From: Vibrio rhodolitus
Lineage (GTDB): Bacteria > Pseudomonadota > Gammaproteobacteria > Enterobacterales > Vibrionaceae
Assembly: GCF_003350325.1 (NCBI RefSeq)
Contig: NZ_QLYZ01000019.1
Location: 1 to 64,000 of the forward strand
Direction of reading: 5' to 3'
DNA: 64,000 nucleotides
Shown here: positions 28,985 to 38,195 of the stretch, one piece after another
Numbering within the stretch: position 1 is the first letter of the stretch
How the letters are laid out: every line of letters begins with the position of its first letter
The notes under the pieces: generated by a model
Database searches by the model: none
What the model was told of the DNA's origin: nothing
The model's input: the letters and a program-made list of their open reading frames with translations, nothing else
Position numbers and translations under genes: made by a program

Positions 28985-30049
28985 CTATTCGCGCGTATCT
29001 TCTGCGACGGTAACCGGAATGGTGAGCTCTTCACCTTTTCTCAGCACTAAAATATCTACCGTGGTTCCAGGGCGCAGTTCGGTGACAATCTCCATCACGC
29101 TTTGTCGACCGTTAATTTTTTGCCCATCAATTTTCAAGATAATATCTTGCGCCTGAAAACCTGCTTCAGCAGCAGGACCATTAGGATCAACTCCGAGTAC
29201 AATAATGCCACCAAGGTGCTCATTGCCAAGTAGGCGCGCGGCGACCGAAGTAATATCTTGCCCATCAACCCCGATATAGCCACGGATCACACGACCGTCG
29301 GCGATGATTTTGTTCATGATCAGGTTAGCCAACGAGTATGGGATAGCAAAAGAGATCCCATAGGTTTCTAAGTCGGTGGCTTGCTGGAATGAGGCGGTGT
29401 TAATGCCCACTAGCTCTCCGCGAGTATTGACCAAAGCGCCACCAGAGTTACCTTCATTAATTGCCGCATCGGTTTGGATAAACGCCTGACGTCCACCGGC
29501 ACTGATAGAAGAGCGGCCAGTAGCTGAGATAATACCAAAGGTCGTGGTTTGCCCAAGGTTGTATGGGTTACCGATCGCCAGTACTACATCGCCCACTTTG
29601 GCTTTGTAATCAGGGTTTAGTGGGATCACTGGGAGGTTGCTGCCTTCAATGCGCAGCACGGCAATGTCGGTACGACGATCTTTACCCACTAATTGCGCGG
29701 CGGCGACGCGTCCATCTTGCAATGCAACGATGATTTGGTCGGCTTGCGCGACAACGTGGTAGTTAGTGATGATATAGCCTTTTTCACTGACAATAACTCC
29801 AGACCCCAGTCCTTGAGTGAGCAGTTTCGAGCGATCTTCTTCGGTGTATTTGCGGCTATAGATGTTGACTACCGCAGGGGCAGCTTTGCGCACCGCATCA
29901 TTGAAAGAGAGCTGCAGTGAAGTGATATCACTGATTGGCTGCGTGATATTTTCAGGGAGTACCTTGGTGCGTAGTGATGGAACCGCTACCAACAGCAGTG
30001 CTGCTGTTGCGAGACCAAGTCCCACTGAACGCAAAAGAAAACCGAGCAT
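28985..30049 (-). CDS. degS: Site-1 periplasmic protease DegS
   Basis: Trimeric inner-membrane-anchored serine protease that senses misfolded porin C-termini and cleaves the anti-sigma factor RseA to activate sigma-E. The 354-residue protein has one N-terminal membrane anchor (about 4-24), a trypsin-like domain with triad H98, D128, S202 (GNSGGA), and a single PDZ domain (about 250-345). The single PDZ plus anchor distinguishes it from DegQ next door. The OmpU C-terminus encoded 23 kb away ends in the YxF pattern (YDF) that activates DegS in other bacteria. Confidence 0.95.
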   Translation of the reverse strand: MLGFLLRSVGLGLATAALLLVAVPSLRTKVLPENITQPISDITSLQLSFNDAVRKAAPAVVNIYSRKYTEEDRSKLLTQGLGSGVIVSEKGYIITNYHVVAQADQIIVALQDGRVAAAQLVGKDRRTDIAVLRIEGSNLPVIPLNPDYKAKVGDVVLAIGNPYNLGQTTTFGIISATGRSSISAGGRQAFIQTDAAINEGNSGGALVNTRGELVGINTASFQQATDLETYGISFAIPYSLANLIMNKIIADGRVIRGYIGVDGQDITSVAARLLGNEHLGGIIVLGVDPNGPAAEAGFQAQDIILKIDGQKINGRQSVMEIVTELRPGTTVDILVLRKGEELTIPVTVAEDTRE

Positions 30050-30102
30050 ACCTTCCCCAAATTAATCACAGATAGAACAAAATCAGAAGGATAGCATTAT
30101 AT

Positions 30103-30130
30103 AAAAAAGACAGCGAATTTCTCCGCTGTC
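30103..30130 (-). terminator. degQ terminator
   Basis: On the minus strand: stem GACAGCG/CGCTGTC followed by TTTTTT. It separates degQ from degS, so degS likely has its own promoter in the 111-bp gap. Confidence 0.85.
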
Positions 30131-30160
30131 CTTGTTAATTAATAGCGTGCTTTGTCAAAT

Positions 30161-31528
30161 TTAACGCACAACGAGGTAGATGGTGCGGTCAGCACGTTGA
30201 ATATTTAGTGCCAGAACCCCTTTGTGTTTTTCGACAATCGCACGGAACTCAGCAAGATTCTTCACTCGCTGGCGGTTGACGCCGATGATGATGTCATCTT
30301 TTTGTAACTGATAACCTTCTGCCGGTGAGCCTTTTGCCACTGAAGTGACCTTGACCCCTTGGACTTTGTCGCTGGCATTGGTGTTGGTGAGCTCTGCACC
30401 TGCTAGACCTTCATGCAATTTGTCTGCGGTGGTTTTAACGTTGGTTTGTTCACCAAGAACCACATCAAAGCTCTTTTCTTTACCGTCACGCAAGATGCCA
30501 AGTTCGACCTCTTTGCCTGCGCCTAACGTGCCGATCTTGGCGCGTAATTCATGGAAGGTACTGATTGCCTTACCGTTAACTGAGACGATGATATCACCCG
30601 CTTTTAAGCCTGCTTTTTCAGCTGCGCTGTCAGGCATCACTTGGCTAACAAACGCACCTTTGCTCGACTCATAGCCAAGTGCTTCGGCAAGTTCAGAAGT
30701 GACTTCACCGCCTTGAACCCCGAGCATGCCGCGTTTCACTTCACCAAACTCTAGGATTTGCTCGGTCAGGTTCTTCATCATATTTGATGGAATAGCAAAG
30801 CCGATACCGACGTTGCCACCGTTGGGACCAAGAATCGCGGTATTAATACCGATGAGTTCACCATTAAGGTTAACCAGAGCACCGCCAGAGTTACCGCTGT
30901 TAATTGCTGCGTCAGTCTGGATAAAGTTCTCGAAGTTTTCGATATTCAGCCCGCTACGACCTAGCGCTGAGACGATGCCTGAGGTCACGGTTTGACCTAG
31001 ACCAAATGGGTTACCGATAGCGACACTAAAATCGCCAACGCGCAGTTGATCAGAGTCGGCAAGTTCAATTTGAGTCAGATTCTTGGCTTCTTCTAGTTTG
31101 AGCAAGGCGATGTCAGACATTTCATCACCACCAATAAGCTCTGCATCGTACTCGCGTCCGTCATGCAGCTTAACGCGAATTTTCTCAGCGCCTTTGATGA
31201 CGTGGAAGTTGGTAACGATATAGCCTTTTTTCGCATCGACAATCACCCCAGAGCCTAAGCCTCTAAATGGGCGCTCTTGCAATTGCTCAGCAGGAAAGTC
31301 CGGACCGAAGAAAAAGCGGAACTGTTCTGGAATTTGCTGGCGCGAGACTTGTGTGCCTTCGACATCAATGCTGACTACCGCTGGGGTGACTTTTTCTAGC
31401 ATTGGCGCCAGGCTTGGAAGTTGTTCGCCGTTTACCGCAAGTGGAAGTGCGGCAGTGGCGGGTAAAGATGTGATGATAGAACTTAAGCTTAGCGATAGGG
31501 CGGTTAAGACAAGCAAAGGTTTTTTCAT
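30161..31528 (-). CDS. degQ: Periplasmic serine endoprotease DegQ (HtrA family)
   Basis: Soluble periplasmic protease/chaperone that degrades unfolded proteins. The 455-residue protein from ATG 31528 (AGGAG upstream) has a signal peptide ending at ATA-A near residue 26, triad H109, D139, S214 (GNSGGA), and two PDZ domains (about 255-345 and 360-450). Two PDZ domains and the position next to degS fit DegQ; vibrios usually carry this one in place of separate DegP and DegQ. The open frame extends 13 codons further upstream without a ribosome site. Confidence 0.94.
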   Translation of the reverse strand: MKKPLLVLTALSLSLSSIITSLPATAALPLAVNGEQLPSLAPMLEKVTPAVVSIDVEGTQVSRQQIPEQFRFFFGPDFPAEQLQERPFRGLGSGVIVDAKKGYIVTNFHVIKGAEKIRVKLHDGREYDAELIGGDEMSDIALLKLEEAKNLTQIELADSDQLRVGDFSVAIGNPFGLGQTVTSGIVSALGRSGLNIENFENFIQTDAAINSGNSGGALVNLNGELIGINTAILGPNGGNVGIGFAIPSNMMKNLTEQILEFGEVKRGMLGVQGGEVTSELAEALGYESSKGAFVSQVMPDSAAEKAGLKAGDIIVSVNGKAISTFHELRAKIGTLGAGKEVELGILRDGKEKSFDVVLGEQTNVKTTADKLHEGLAGAELTNTNASDKVQGVKVTSVAKGSPAEGYQLQKDDIIIGVNRQRVKNLAEFRAIVEKHKGVLALNIQRADRTIYLVVR

Positions 31529-31711
31529 CGAATAACTCCTATAACGTAATGACCGATTAAGAGCCAACTCGCGGTGTGCGATGGTTGGCTCCTCAGCGTT
31601 CTACTTATTTGCATAATTATTTACGTAACAAATAGCAGAACAATAGTTACTTATGGGAGATATGACTCGAAAAAAATCACTTAGTTCACAGAATAATGAA
31701 GATATTCTCTG

Positions 31712-32158
31712 TTAAGACGCTTTTTTCTCAGTGCTCTGCTCAGGTGAGTCTAAGTACTCTTTTTTCTCTTCACGTAGTAGACCAGTTGCGCCGTTAGCGT
31801 AATCTTTTGGTGCATCTTCTAGTGATTCGTCGTTACTGTTTTGCGCGCTATTTTGCTGCGCCACTTTTTGAGCAAATGGGTTGTCTTGCTCAGGCATGTT
31901 TGGCAGTAGTTCAGATGAGGTCTTCGCCATATGTTGGTATAGCTTAGTGTACTCTTTGCCTAATGAATCGAGCATTTCTGCTGTCTGCGCAAAGTGATCA
32001 GTGAGTTCTTGTTTTTGTTGCTCAAGCTCGAACTTCGCGGTTTCTAAATCTTTGTAGAGGTTTTTCTGTTTCTTGTAATTAGGTGCGGTTAGACGAGAAA
32101 TAATGAATCCAATCACTGCGCCAACCAGCAAACCAGCAAGGGCATAAATCCAAGGCAT
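31712..32158 (-). CDS. zapG: Z-ring associated/cell envelope protein ZapG (YhcB, DUF1043)
   Basis: 148-residue inner-membrane protein with one N-terminal helix (about 5-24, MPWIYALAGLLVGAVIGF), then a cytoplasmic coiled coil (about 30-85) and a polar disordered tail. YhcB/ZapG links envelope growth, LPS/peptidoglycan synthesis and division in E. coli. It is divergent from zapE (191-bp gap), the same order as yhcB-zapE in E. coli, where degQ-degS also lie next door. Confidence 0.92.
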   Translation of the reverse strand: MPWIYALAGLLVGAVIGFIISRLTAPNYKKQKNLYKDLETAKFELEQQKQELTDHFAQTAEMLDSLGKEYTKLYQHMAKTSSELLPNMPEQDNPFAQKVAQQNSAQNSNDESLEDAPKDYANGATGLLREEKKEYLDSPEQSTEKKAS

Positions 32159-32349
32159 AATTGCTCCTTATTATTTTGTTTTACATGTTGTTTACCGAGT
32201 GGTTACACATGCTCATGTCACATGGTACTATGAGAAATTAAACCAATAAAGAAAAATGCGTGTGACCCTATCCAGCGAAACTGCGCAAAAATTAGTATAG
32301 AGCAGAGTGAGTGGATATCTAGGCGCTGCAGTGAATCAAAGGTCTAGCC

Positions 32350-33453
32350 ATGACGCCATTACAAAGATACAAATCTGATATTGAATTGCACAGCTTTCAA
32401 CAAGACAGTGCTCAGCTTCAAGCCGTTCAAGCCCTCGATAATCTTTACCATCAGTTTATTGATTACCAGCAGACGCCGGTAGCATCTCAACCTAAATGGA
32501 AGAGCTGGTTTGGTAAAAAAGAGCTGCAACCGCAAGCGCCTCAAGGACTTTATTTTTGGGGCGGTGTAGGGCGCGGAAAAACCTATTTAATGGATACCTT
32601 TTATGATGCGCTCCCGAGCGACAAAAAAATGCGCGTCCATTTTCACCGCTTTATGCTGCGAGTTCATGATGAGCTAAATAGCTTAGGCGATACCAGCGAC
32701 CCGCTGAATGTGGTGGCGGACAAATTTAAACAGCAAGCGGATATCATCTGTTTCGATGAGTTTTTTGTCTCGGATATTACCGACGCAATGATACTAGGCA
32801 CCTTATTTCAAGCTCTGTTTGAACGAGGCGTCATTCTGGTTGCCACATCTAATATCCCTCCGCATGATCTCTATCGTAATGGCTTACAACGGGCGCGCTT
32901 TTTACCTGCGATCGCGCTAATTGAGCAGAATTGCCTGATCATGAATGTCGATAGTGGCATCGATTATCGCTTGAGGACCTTAGAGCAAGCGGAGATTTAT
33001 CATTATCCCATTGATCAGGTGGCACACGACAACATGCAGCGTTATTACTCGCAATTGGTTGGTGAGGGTAAGAGCAGTAGTAGTGAAATTGAGATCAACC
33101 ATCGTCAAATTGCGGTAGAAAAAGCCGCTGATGGCGTATTGCACGCAACTTTTGCCCAGCTTTGCCAAACCGCACGCAGTCAAAATGATTACATTGAGTT
33201 GTCGCGTATCTATCACACAGTGTTGCTTTCTGAGGTAGCGCAAATGGATCACAGTATCGATGATGCGGCACGCCGCTTTATTGCATTGGTGGATGAGTTT
33301 TACGAGCGCAACGTCAAGCTAATCATCTCTGCGGAAGTCGAATTAGCAGCGCTTTATACTAAAGGTCAGCTTGAGTTTGAATTTAAGCGTTGTATATCGC
33401 GTTTAACAGAGATGCAGAGCCATGATTACTTAGCGCTAGAGCATTTGGCCTAA
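32350..33453 (+). CDS. zapE: Cell division protein ZapE (AFG1-like ATPase)
   Basis: AAA+-type ATPase that associates with the Z-ring during late constriction under stress. The 367-residue protein has Walker A GGVGRGKT at 71-78, Walker B CFDEF at 134-138, and the sensor stretch VATSNIPPHDLYRNGLQR near 175-192. The start MTPLQRYKSDIELHSFQQD is conserved in the family. It stands alone, followed by the rplM leader. Confidence 0.95.
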   Translation: MTPLQRYKSDIELHSFQQDSAQLQAVQALDNLYHQFIDYQQTPVASQPKWKSWFGKKELQPQAPQGLYFWGGVGRGKTYLMDTFYDALPSDKKMRVHFHRFMLRVHDELNSLGDTSDPLNVVADKFKQQADIICFDEFFVSDITDAMILGTLFQALFERGVILVATSNIPPHDLYRNGLQRARFLPAIALIEQNCLIMNVDSGIDYRLRTLEQAEIYHYPIDQVAHDNMQRYYSQLVGEGKSSSSEIEINHRQIAVEKAADGVLHATFAQLCQTARSQNDYIELSRIYHTVLLSEVAQMDHSIDDAARRFIALVDEFYERNVKLIISAEVELAALYTKGQLEFEFKRCISRLTEMQSHDYLALEHLA

Positions 33454-33532
33454 GTAAACAATTTTTTCGCGATTAAGGTAAAAAGTGAGATCTTTCTTAA
33501 AAAAAAGAGATGATTTTTTCAGCTCACTTCAA

Positions 33533-33699
33533 TATAATCCTGCGACCCACCGTTACTGCAGACCTGATATCGAAGTTATTTCGGAATTTGGTCGAGAGTG
33601 CCAACCGCTCGAAGGGGTGATGACTGGGCTCTTAGACAGTGTGGGAGTACATGGGTACTCCTGTAAAGTTTAAACTTAATTTAACGGGTTATTATTAGC
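33533..33699 (+). promoter_or_regulatory. Promoter and leader of the rplM-rpsI operon
   Basis: A consensus -10 TATAAT sits at 33533-33538, predicting a start near 33545 and an untranslated leader of about 155 bases. In E. coli L13 represses its own operon through a conserved leader of similar size. The final part contains GTGGGAGTACATGGGTACTCCTG, in which GGAGTAC (33643-33649) pairs with GTACTCC (33655-33661), close to the start codon: a candidate L13 operator. A 62-codon open frame spanning this leader is not credible. Confidence 0.55.
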
Positions 33700-34128
33700 A
33701 TGAAAACTTTCGTTGCTAAACCAGAAACTGTAAAACGCGACTGGTACGTTGTAGACGCTGAAGGTAAAACTCTTGGCCGTCTAGCAAGTGAAATTGCATC
33801 TCGCCTACGTGGCAAACACAAAGCTGAATACACTCCACACTGTGACGCTGGTGACTACATCATCGTTATCAATGCGGAAAAAGTTGCTGTAACTGGTAAC
33901 AAAGCTAAAGACAAAGTGTACTACCGTCACTCTGAGTTCCCTGGTGGTCTTAAATCAATCACTTTTGAAAAGCTGATCGATCGTAAGCCAGAAATGGTTC
34001 TTGAACTAGCGGTTAAAGGTATGCTACCACGTGGTCCTCTAGGCCGTGCTATGTACCGTAAGCTAAAAGTTTACGCTGGCGCTGAGCACAACCATGCTGC
34101 TCAACAACCACAAGTACTAGACATCTAA
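33700..34128 (+). CDS. rplM: 50S ribosomal protein L13
   Basis: Early-assembling 50S protein, 142 residues, start [20 protein letters not shown] and the signature [20 protein letters not shown] near 111-130. In E. coli L13 is the autogenous repressor of this operon. No SD stronger than ATTATTAG is seen, which fits a translationally controlled start. rpsI follows after 15 bases. Confidence 0.98.
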   Translation: MKTFVAKPETVKRDWYVVDAEGKTLGRLASEIASRLRGKHKAEYTPHCDAGDYIIVINAEKVAVTGNKAKDKVYYRHSEFPGGLKSITFEKLIDRKPEMVLELAVKGMLPRGPLGRAMYRKLKVYAGAEHNHAAQQPQVLDI

Positions 34129-34143
34129 TCGGGGATTTCGAAA

Positions 34144-34536
34144 ATGGCAGAGAATCAATACTACGGCACTGGCCGTCGCAAAAGCTCAGCTGCACGTGTT
34201 TTCATCAAACCAGGCAGCGGCAACATCGTAATCAACAAGCGTAGCCTTGATGAGTACTTCGGTCGTCCAACTTCTCGCATGGTTGTTAAACAACCTCTTG
34301 AGCTAGTTGAACTAACTGAGAAACTAGACCTATACGTTACTGTTAAAGGTGGCGGTATTTCTGGTCAAGCTGGTGCGATCCGTCACGGTATCACACGTGC
34401 TCTAATGGAATACGATGAGTCTTTCCGTCCTGCTCTACGTGCAGCTGGTTACGTTACTCGTGACGCTCGTTGCGTTGAACGTAAGAAAGTTGGTCTACGT
34501 AAAGCACGTCGTCGTCCACAGTTCTCTAAGCGTTAA
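34144..34536 (+). CDS. rpsI: 30S ribosomal protein S9
   Basis: 130-residue 30S head protein whose C-terminal SKR tail contacts P-site tRNA. Motifs [13 protein letters not shown] at the front and [18 protein letters not shown] at the end. Cotranscribed with rplM and ended by a strong terminator. Confidence 0.98.
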   Translation: MAENQYYGTGRRKSSAARVFIKPGSGNIVINKRSLDEYFGRPTSRMVVKQPLELVELTEKLDLYVTVKGGGISGQAGAIRHGITRALMEYDESFRPALRAAGYVTRDARCVERKKVGLRKARRRPQFSKR

Positions 34537-34580
34537 TCTTTTTACAAAGATTCGCTTCCAGTTTTACTGGATGTGGCTTC

Positions 34581-34614
34581 AAAAGCCTGGCTTTATGCCA
34601 GGCTTTTTGTTTTT
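34581..34614 (+). terminator. rpsI terminator
   Basis: Stem AAAAGCCTGG/CCAGGCTTTTT with a 7-base loop and further T-rich tail. Confidence 0.9.
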
Positions 34615-34858
34615 CTGCGTAAAGTAAATCCTTTCCCCATCTCATCTTCAAAAATCCTCTCCACATCAATGTTCTGCTTTTGTGACGACTTTAGCGTTTG
34701 TATTCATAAATGTTGCAAAAAAGTAGCTTTACCTTGTCAAAAAGTAGGGTTTTAATTATCATTTGCGCTCAAATAAATACAACAAAACTCAATTTGTTAG
34801 CCATGCTCTTGGTAAGGAATAACAATAATCCATAAGGAGCAAATGGGAGAATGTTTGG
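34615..34858 (+). promoter_or_regulatory. petA upstream region with overlapping 12-codon ORF
   Basis: No gene of normal size lies here. The best ribosome site, AAGGAG (34834-34839), is placed for ATG 34843, not for petA. That ATG opens a 12-codon frame, MGECLDEQCAFK, which ends at 34881, overlapping the petA start in a different frame. petA itself has the weaker GGGAG (34845-34849) inside this small ORF. The layout suggests competition or coupling between the two starts. No certain promoter was identified. Confidence 0.45.
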
Positions 34859-35452
34859 ATGAGCAATGCGCCTTTAAATAACGGTCGCAGACGCTTTCTG
34901 ACTGCTACAACTGCGGTTGTGGGTGGTTTGGGAGCAGCAGCGGTTGCCGTGCCTTTTATTAAATCTTGGAACCCAAGTGAAAAAGCGAAAGCAGCAGGTG
35001 CCCCAGTTGAAGTTGATATCAGCAAGCTGGAAGAGGGGCAAATGGTGCGTGTGGAGTGGCGAGGTAAACCTGTATGGGTGGTTCGTCGTGCACAGACTGT
35101 AGTCGACACACTAAAAGATCTTGATAGCCAACTCAGTGACCCAGCATCTGGCGTTGAGCAGCAACCTGTTTACGCACAGAACGCCTACCGTTCAATTAAA
35201 CCGGAATACTTCGTTGCCGTAGGTATTTGTACTCACCTTGGCTGTTCTCCAACCTATTTGCCTGACAGTTTCAATGAGCAGGTTCAAGGTGTGAAATCGG
35301 GCTTCTTCTGCCCATGTCACGGTTCAAAATTCGATATGGCTGGACGCGTATTTGCAGGCGTACCGGCACCATATAACTTGGTTGTGCCTAAGCATATGTA
35401 CTTAAGCGATACCAAGATCATGATCGGTGTTGATGAAGAAGGGGAGGCATAA
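34859..35452 (+). CDS. petA: Ubiquinol-cytochrome c reductase, Rieske iron-sulfur subunit
   Basis: 2Fe-2S subunit of the cytochrome bc1 complex that passes electrons from ubiquinol to cytochrome c1. The 197-residue protein has a Tat-type signal anchor (NNGRRRFLTATT then a hydrophobic helix to about 35) and the cluster ligands C124-T-H126-L-G-C129 and C151-P-C153-H154-G-S. The Tat signal fits export of a folded Fe-S protein. Its stop overlaps the petB ATG by one base. A small overlapping ORF precedes it. Confidence 0.97.
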   Translation: MSNAPLNNGRRRFLTATTAVVGGLGAAAVAVPFIKSWNPSEKAKAAGAPVEVDISKLEEGQMVRVEWRGKPVWVVRRAQTVVDTLKDLDSQLSDPASGVEQQPVYAQNAYRSIKPEYFVAVGICTHLGCSPTYLPDSFNEQVQGVKSGFFCPCHGSKFDMAGRVFAGVPAPYNLVVPKHMYLSDTKIMIGVDEEGEA

Positions 35453-36717
35453 TGCAAGCTCTACTGGATTGGGTAGAAAAACGCTTACCCGCAATGAATG
35501 CGTACAAGAAGCACCTTTCTGAATATCCAATGCCAAAGAACTTTAACTTTTGGTATTTATTCGGCTCACTCGCGATGTTGGTGCTTGTTAACCAGATCCT
35601 GACCGGGATTTGGCTAACCATGAGCTACGTGCCTTCTGGTGAGGGCGCATTTGCTTCGATTGAATACATCATGCGTGATGTGGAATACGGTTGGTTGCTG
35701 CGTTACATGCACTCAACTGGCGCATCAGCATTCTTCGTTGTTGTTTACCTGCACATGTTCCGTGGTTTGATCTACGGCTCATACCAGAAACCACGTGAGC
35801 TACTGTGGGTATTTGGTATGTTGATCTTCCTTGTGTTGATGGCTGAAGCCTTCATGGGCTACCTACTACCATGGGGACAAATGTCTTACTGGGGTGCTCA
35901 GGTAATCATTTCGCTATTTGGCGCGATTCCGGTTATCGGTGATGACCTAACACTTTGGATTCGTGGTGACTACGTTATTTCAGGCGCAACGCTAAACCGT
36001 TTCTTTGCCCTACACGTAATCGCTCTACCAATCGTTCTACTACTGCTTATTGTGCTGCACGTATTGGCGCTGCACGAAGTGGGTTCAAACAACCCTGATG
36101 GTATCGAGACCAAACTGCCAAAAGGCACGATGGGCGAAGATTACCAAACTCAGTTCAAGTTCCACGATTACTACGCGAAGAAGTACGACATTATCGATTC
36201 TATCCCGTTCCATCCTTACGGCACGGTAAAAGACTTGGTGGGTGTCGCAGGCTTCCTGTTCTTGTTCTGTTACGTACTGTTCTTTAACCCAGAGATGGGC
36301 GGTTACTTCCTTGAGCCACCTAACTTTGAAGCGGCTAACCCGCTGAAAACACCTGAGCATATCGCTCCTGTTTGGTATTTTACGCCGTTCTACGCAATTC
36401 TACGTGCGGTTCCAGACAAGCTGATTGGTGTTATTGCAATGGGCGCGTCAATTGCGGTGCTGTTTATCTTGCCTTGGCTTGACCGTTGTAAAGTTCGCTC
36501 TTACCGCTACCGCAGTAAGTTCCACTTGTTCAATATCATCCAGTTCACCATTAGTTTCATCGCGCTGGGTGTCTTAGGTGCACTCCCAGCAACAGATTTG
36601 TATACCTTACTGGCTAGAATCTTCAGCTTAGGTTACTTCATGTTCTTCGTTCTACTGTTCTTCTACAGCAAAAACGAAGCGACGAAACCATTACCAGAGA
36701 GGGTGACATTCAAATGA
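35452..36717 (+). CDS. petB: Ubiquinol-cytochrome c reductase, cytochrome b subunit
   Basis: Core membrane subunit of cytochrome bc1 carrying two b hemes and the quinol sites. The 421-residue protein has eight predicted helices, the heme-binding histidines in the second and fourth helices (YMHSTGASAFFVVVYLHMFRG region and ALHVIALPIVLLLLIVLHVLALH region, cited by position about 84-104 and 185-205), and the PEWY-type Qo loop present as PVWYFTPFY near residue 305. Overlaps petA by one base and petC by four. Confidence 0.97.
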   Translation: MQALLDWVEKRLPAMNAYKKHLSEYPMPKNFNFWYLFGSLAMLVLVNQILTGIWLTMSYVPSGEGAFASIEYIMRDVEYGWLLRYMHSTGASAFFVVVYLHMFRGLIYGSYQKPRELLWVFGMLIFLVLMAEAFMGYLLPWGQMSYWGAQVIISLFGAIPVIGDDLTLWIRGDYVISGATLNRFFALHVIALPIVLLLLIVLHVLALHEVGSNNPDGIETKLPKGTMGEDYQTQFKFHDYYAKKYDIIDSIPFHPYGTVKDLVGVAGFLFLFCYVLFFNPEMGGYFLEPPNFEAANPLKTPEHIAPVWYFTPFYAILRAVPDKLIGVIAMGASIAVLFILPWLDRCKVRSYRYRSKFHLFNIIQFTISFIALGVLGALPATDLYTLLARIFSLGYFMFFVLLFFYSKNEATKPLPERVTFK

Positions 36718-37451
36718 AAAAGTGGATTTTAGTTTTGTTTGCTATGTTGCCATCATTGGCGATGGCAGCGGGCGCAAACGTACCTTTAGACAAAGCAAAC
36801 AACGATCTGACTGACCAAGCATCACTGCAAAATGGCGCTAAGCTATTTATGAACTACTGTTTTGCTTGTCACTCAACCCAGTATCAGCGTTACGAGCGTG
36901 TTGCGCGTGACATTGGTATCCCAGTTGATTTGATGAAAGATAACCTGATGTTTGATCCGAATGCTAAAGTCGGTGATCTGATGGAAAACGCGATGCCAGA
37001 GAAGCAAGCGGCTAAATGGTTTGGTGGCCCTGCGCCAGATTTAACCTTAGTGGCTCGTGTTCGTGGTACGGATTGGCTATACACTTACTTGCGCTCATTC
37101 TATGAGGATCCTTCGCGTCCATTCGGCGTGAACAATGTGGTCTTCCCAAGTGTGGGTATGCCACATGTGCTGGAAGAGCTACAAGGTATTCCTACACCAA
37201 TTATGGGCACGAAAGTGGTTGATGGTGAAGAGGTACAAGTTGTGGTTGGTATCGAGACAGATGGTTCAGGTGAGCTAAACTCAGAAGAGTACGATGATGC
37301 TGTTCGTGATTTGGTTAACTTCCTTGAGTATTCTGGCGACCCAGTGAAACTTGAACGTCACACCTTAGGTTGGTGGGTAATGGGCTTCTTAGTCATCTTC
37401 ACTATCGTGGTGGTGCTGCTCAAGAAAGAGTATTGGCGTGATGTGCATTAA
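36714..37451 (+). CDS. petC: Ubiquinol-cytochrome c reductase, cytochrome c1
   Basis: Periplasmic c-type cytochrome of the bc1 complex, anchored by one C-terminal helix (about 217-238). The 245-residue protein has a signal peptide MKKWILVLFAMLPSLAMA, the heme site C49-F-A-C52-H53, and the axial Met in VGMPHV near 149. The start ATGA overlaps the petB stop. Last gene of petABC. Confidence 0.97.
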   Translation: MKKWILVLFAMLPSLAMAAGANVPLDKANNDLTDQASLQNGAKLFMNYCFACHSTQYQRYERVARDIGIPVDLMKDNLMFDPNAKVGDLMENAMPEKQAAKWFGGPAPDLTLVARVRGTDWLYTYLRSFYEDPSRPFGVNNVVFPSVGMPHVLEELQGIPTPIMGTKVVDGEEVQVVVGIETDGSGELNSEEYDDAVRDLVNFLEYSGDPVKLERHTLGWWVMGFLVIFTIVVVLLKKEYWRDVH

Positions 37452-37493
37452 TTGTGCTATCATGTCGTGCTAATTACCATATTTGACTGTTTA

Positions 37494-37522
37494 CAATGGA
37501 GGCTTAGCCTCCATTGTTTTTT
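37494..37522 (+). terminator. petC terminator
   Basis: Stem CAATGGAGGC/GCCTCCATTG with TTA loop followed by six T residues. Confidence 0.9.
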
Positions 37523-37549
37523 ATTTCTGTAAGTGTGCTGGAGGGCTCC

Positions 37550-38185
37550 ATGGCTGTAGCTGCCAATAAACGTTCTGTGATGACTCTATTCTCAAGTGCA
37601 TCTGATATGTATAGCCATCAGGTGCGTATTGTTCTCGCTGAAAAGGGCGTAAGCGTTGAGGTTGAGCTAGTTGATGAAGCGAACTTGCCTGCGGAATTGA
37701 TTGAGTTAAACCCATACAAAACTGTTCCAACTCTGGTTGATCGCGAGCTAGCTCTATATGACTCAAAAATCATCATGGAGTACCTAGATGAGCGTTTCCC
37801 TCATCCACCTCTAATGCCTGTTTACCCAGTTGCTCGTGGTAACAGCCGTCTAATGATCTACCGTATCGAAAAGAACTGGTACTCACTAGCAGAGAAAGTG
37901 GTAAATGGTACAGCGGAAGAATCAGAAGCTGCGCGTAACAAACTACGCAACGACCTACTAACACTAGGTCCAGTATTTGCAGAATTTGAATACTTCATGA
38001 GCGAAGAGTTCAGCCTAATCGACTGTTACCTAGCACCGCTACTATGGCGTTTGCCTCAACTAGGTATCGATCTAGTAGGTCCTGGTTCTAAAGAACTAAA
38101 AGTGTACATGAACCGTGTATTTGAGCGTGATTCATTCCTAGCTTCACTAACGGAAGCTGAACGTGAAATGCGTCTAGTTCGTTAA
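37550..38185 (+). CDS. sspA: Stringent starvation protein A
   Basis: GST-fold RNA polymerase-associated protein important in stationary phase and acid stress. The 211-residue protein from ATG 37550 (TGGAGGG upstream) has the thioredoxin-like N-domain (about 10-85, with PYKTVPTLVDRELALYDS) and the helical GST C-domain. The usual GST catalytic residue is not expected to work in this family. Lies directly before sspB, 10 bases apart. Confidence 0.95.
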   Translation: MAVAANKRSVMTLFSSASDMYSHQVRIVLAEKGVSVEVELVDEANLPAELIELNPYKTVPTLVDRELALYDSKIIMEYLDERFPHPPLMPVYPVARGNSRLMIYRIEKNWYSLAEKVVNGTAEESEAARNKLRNDLLTLGPVFAEFEYFMSEEFSLIDCYLAPLLWRLPQLGIDLVGPGSKELKVYMNRVFERDSFLASLTEAEREMRLVR

Positions 38186-38195
38186 TATTGCGCGC

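Noticed and set aside
28941..29156. 71-codon plus-strand frame after parC
   Set aside because: It overlaps the 3' end of degS in antisense and lies just after a terminator; no ribosome site.
33485..33673. 62-codon open frame before rplM
   Set aside because: It spans the rplM promoter (TATAAT at 33533) and the conserved-type leader, has no ribosome site and no coding-like composition.
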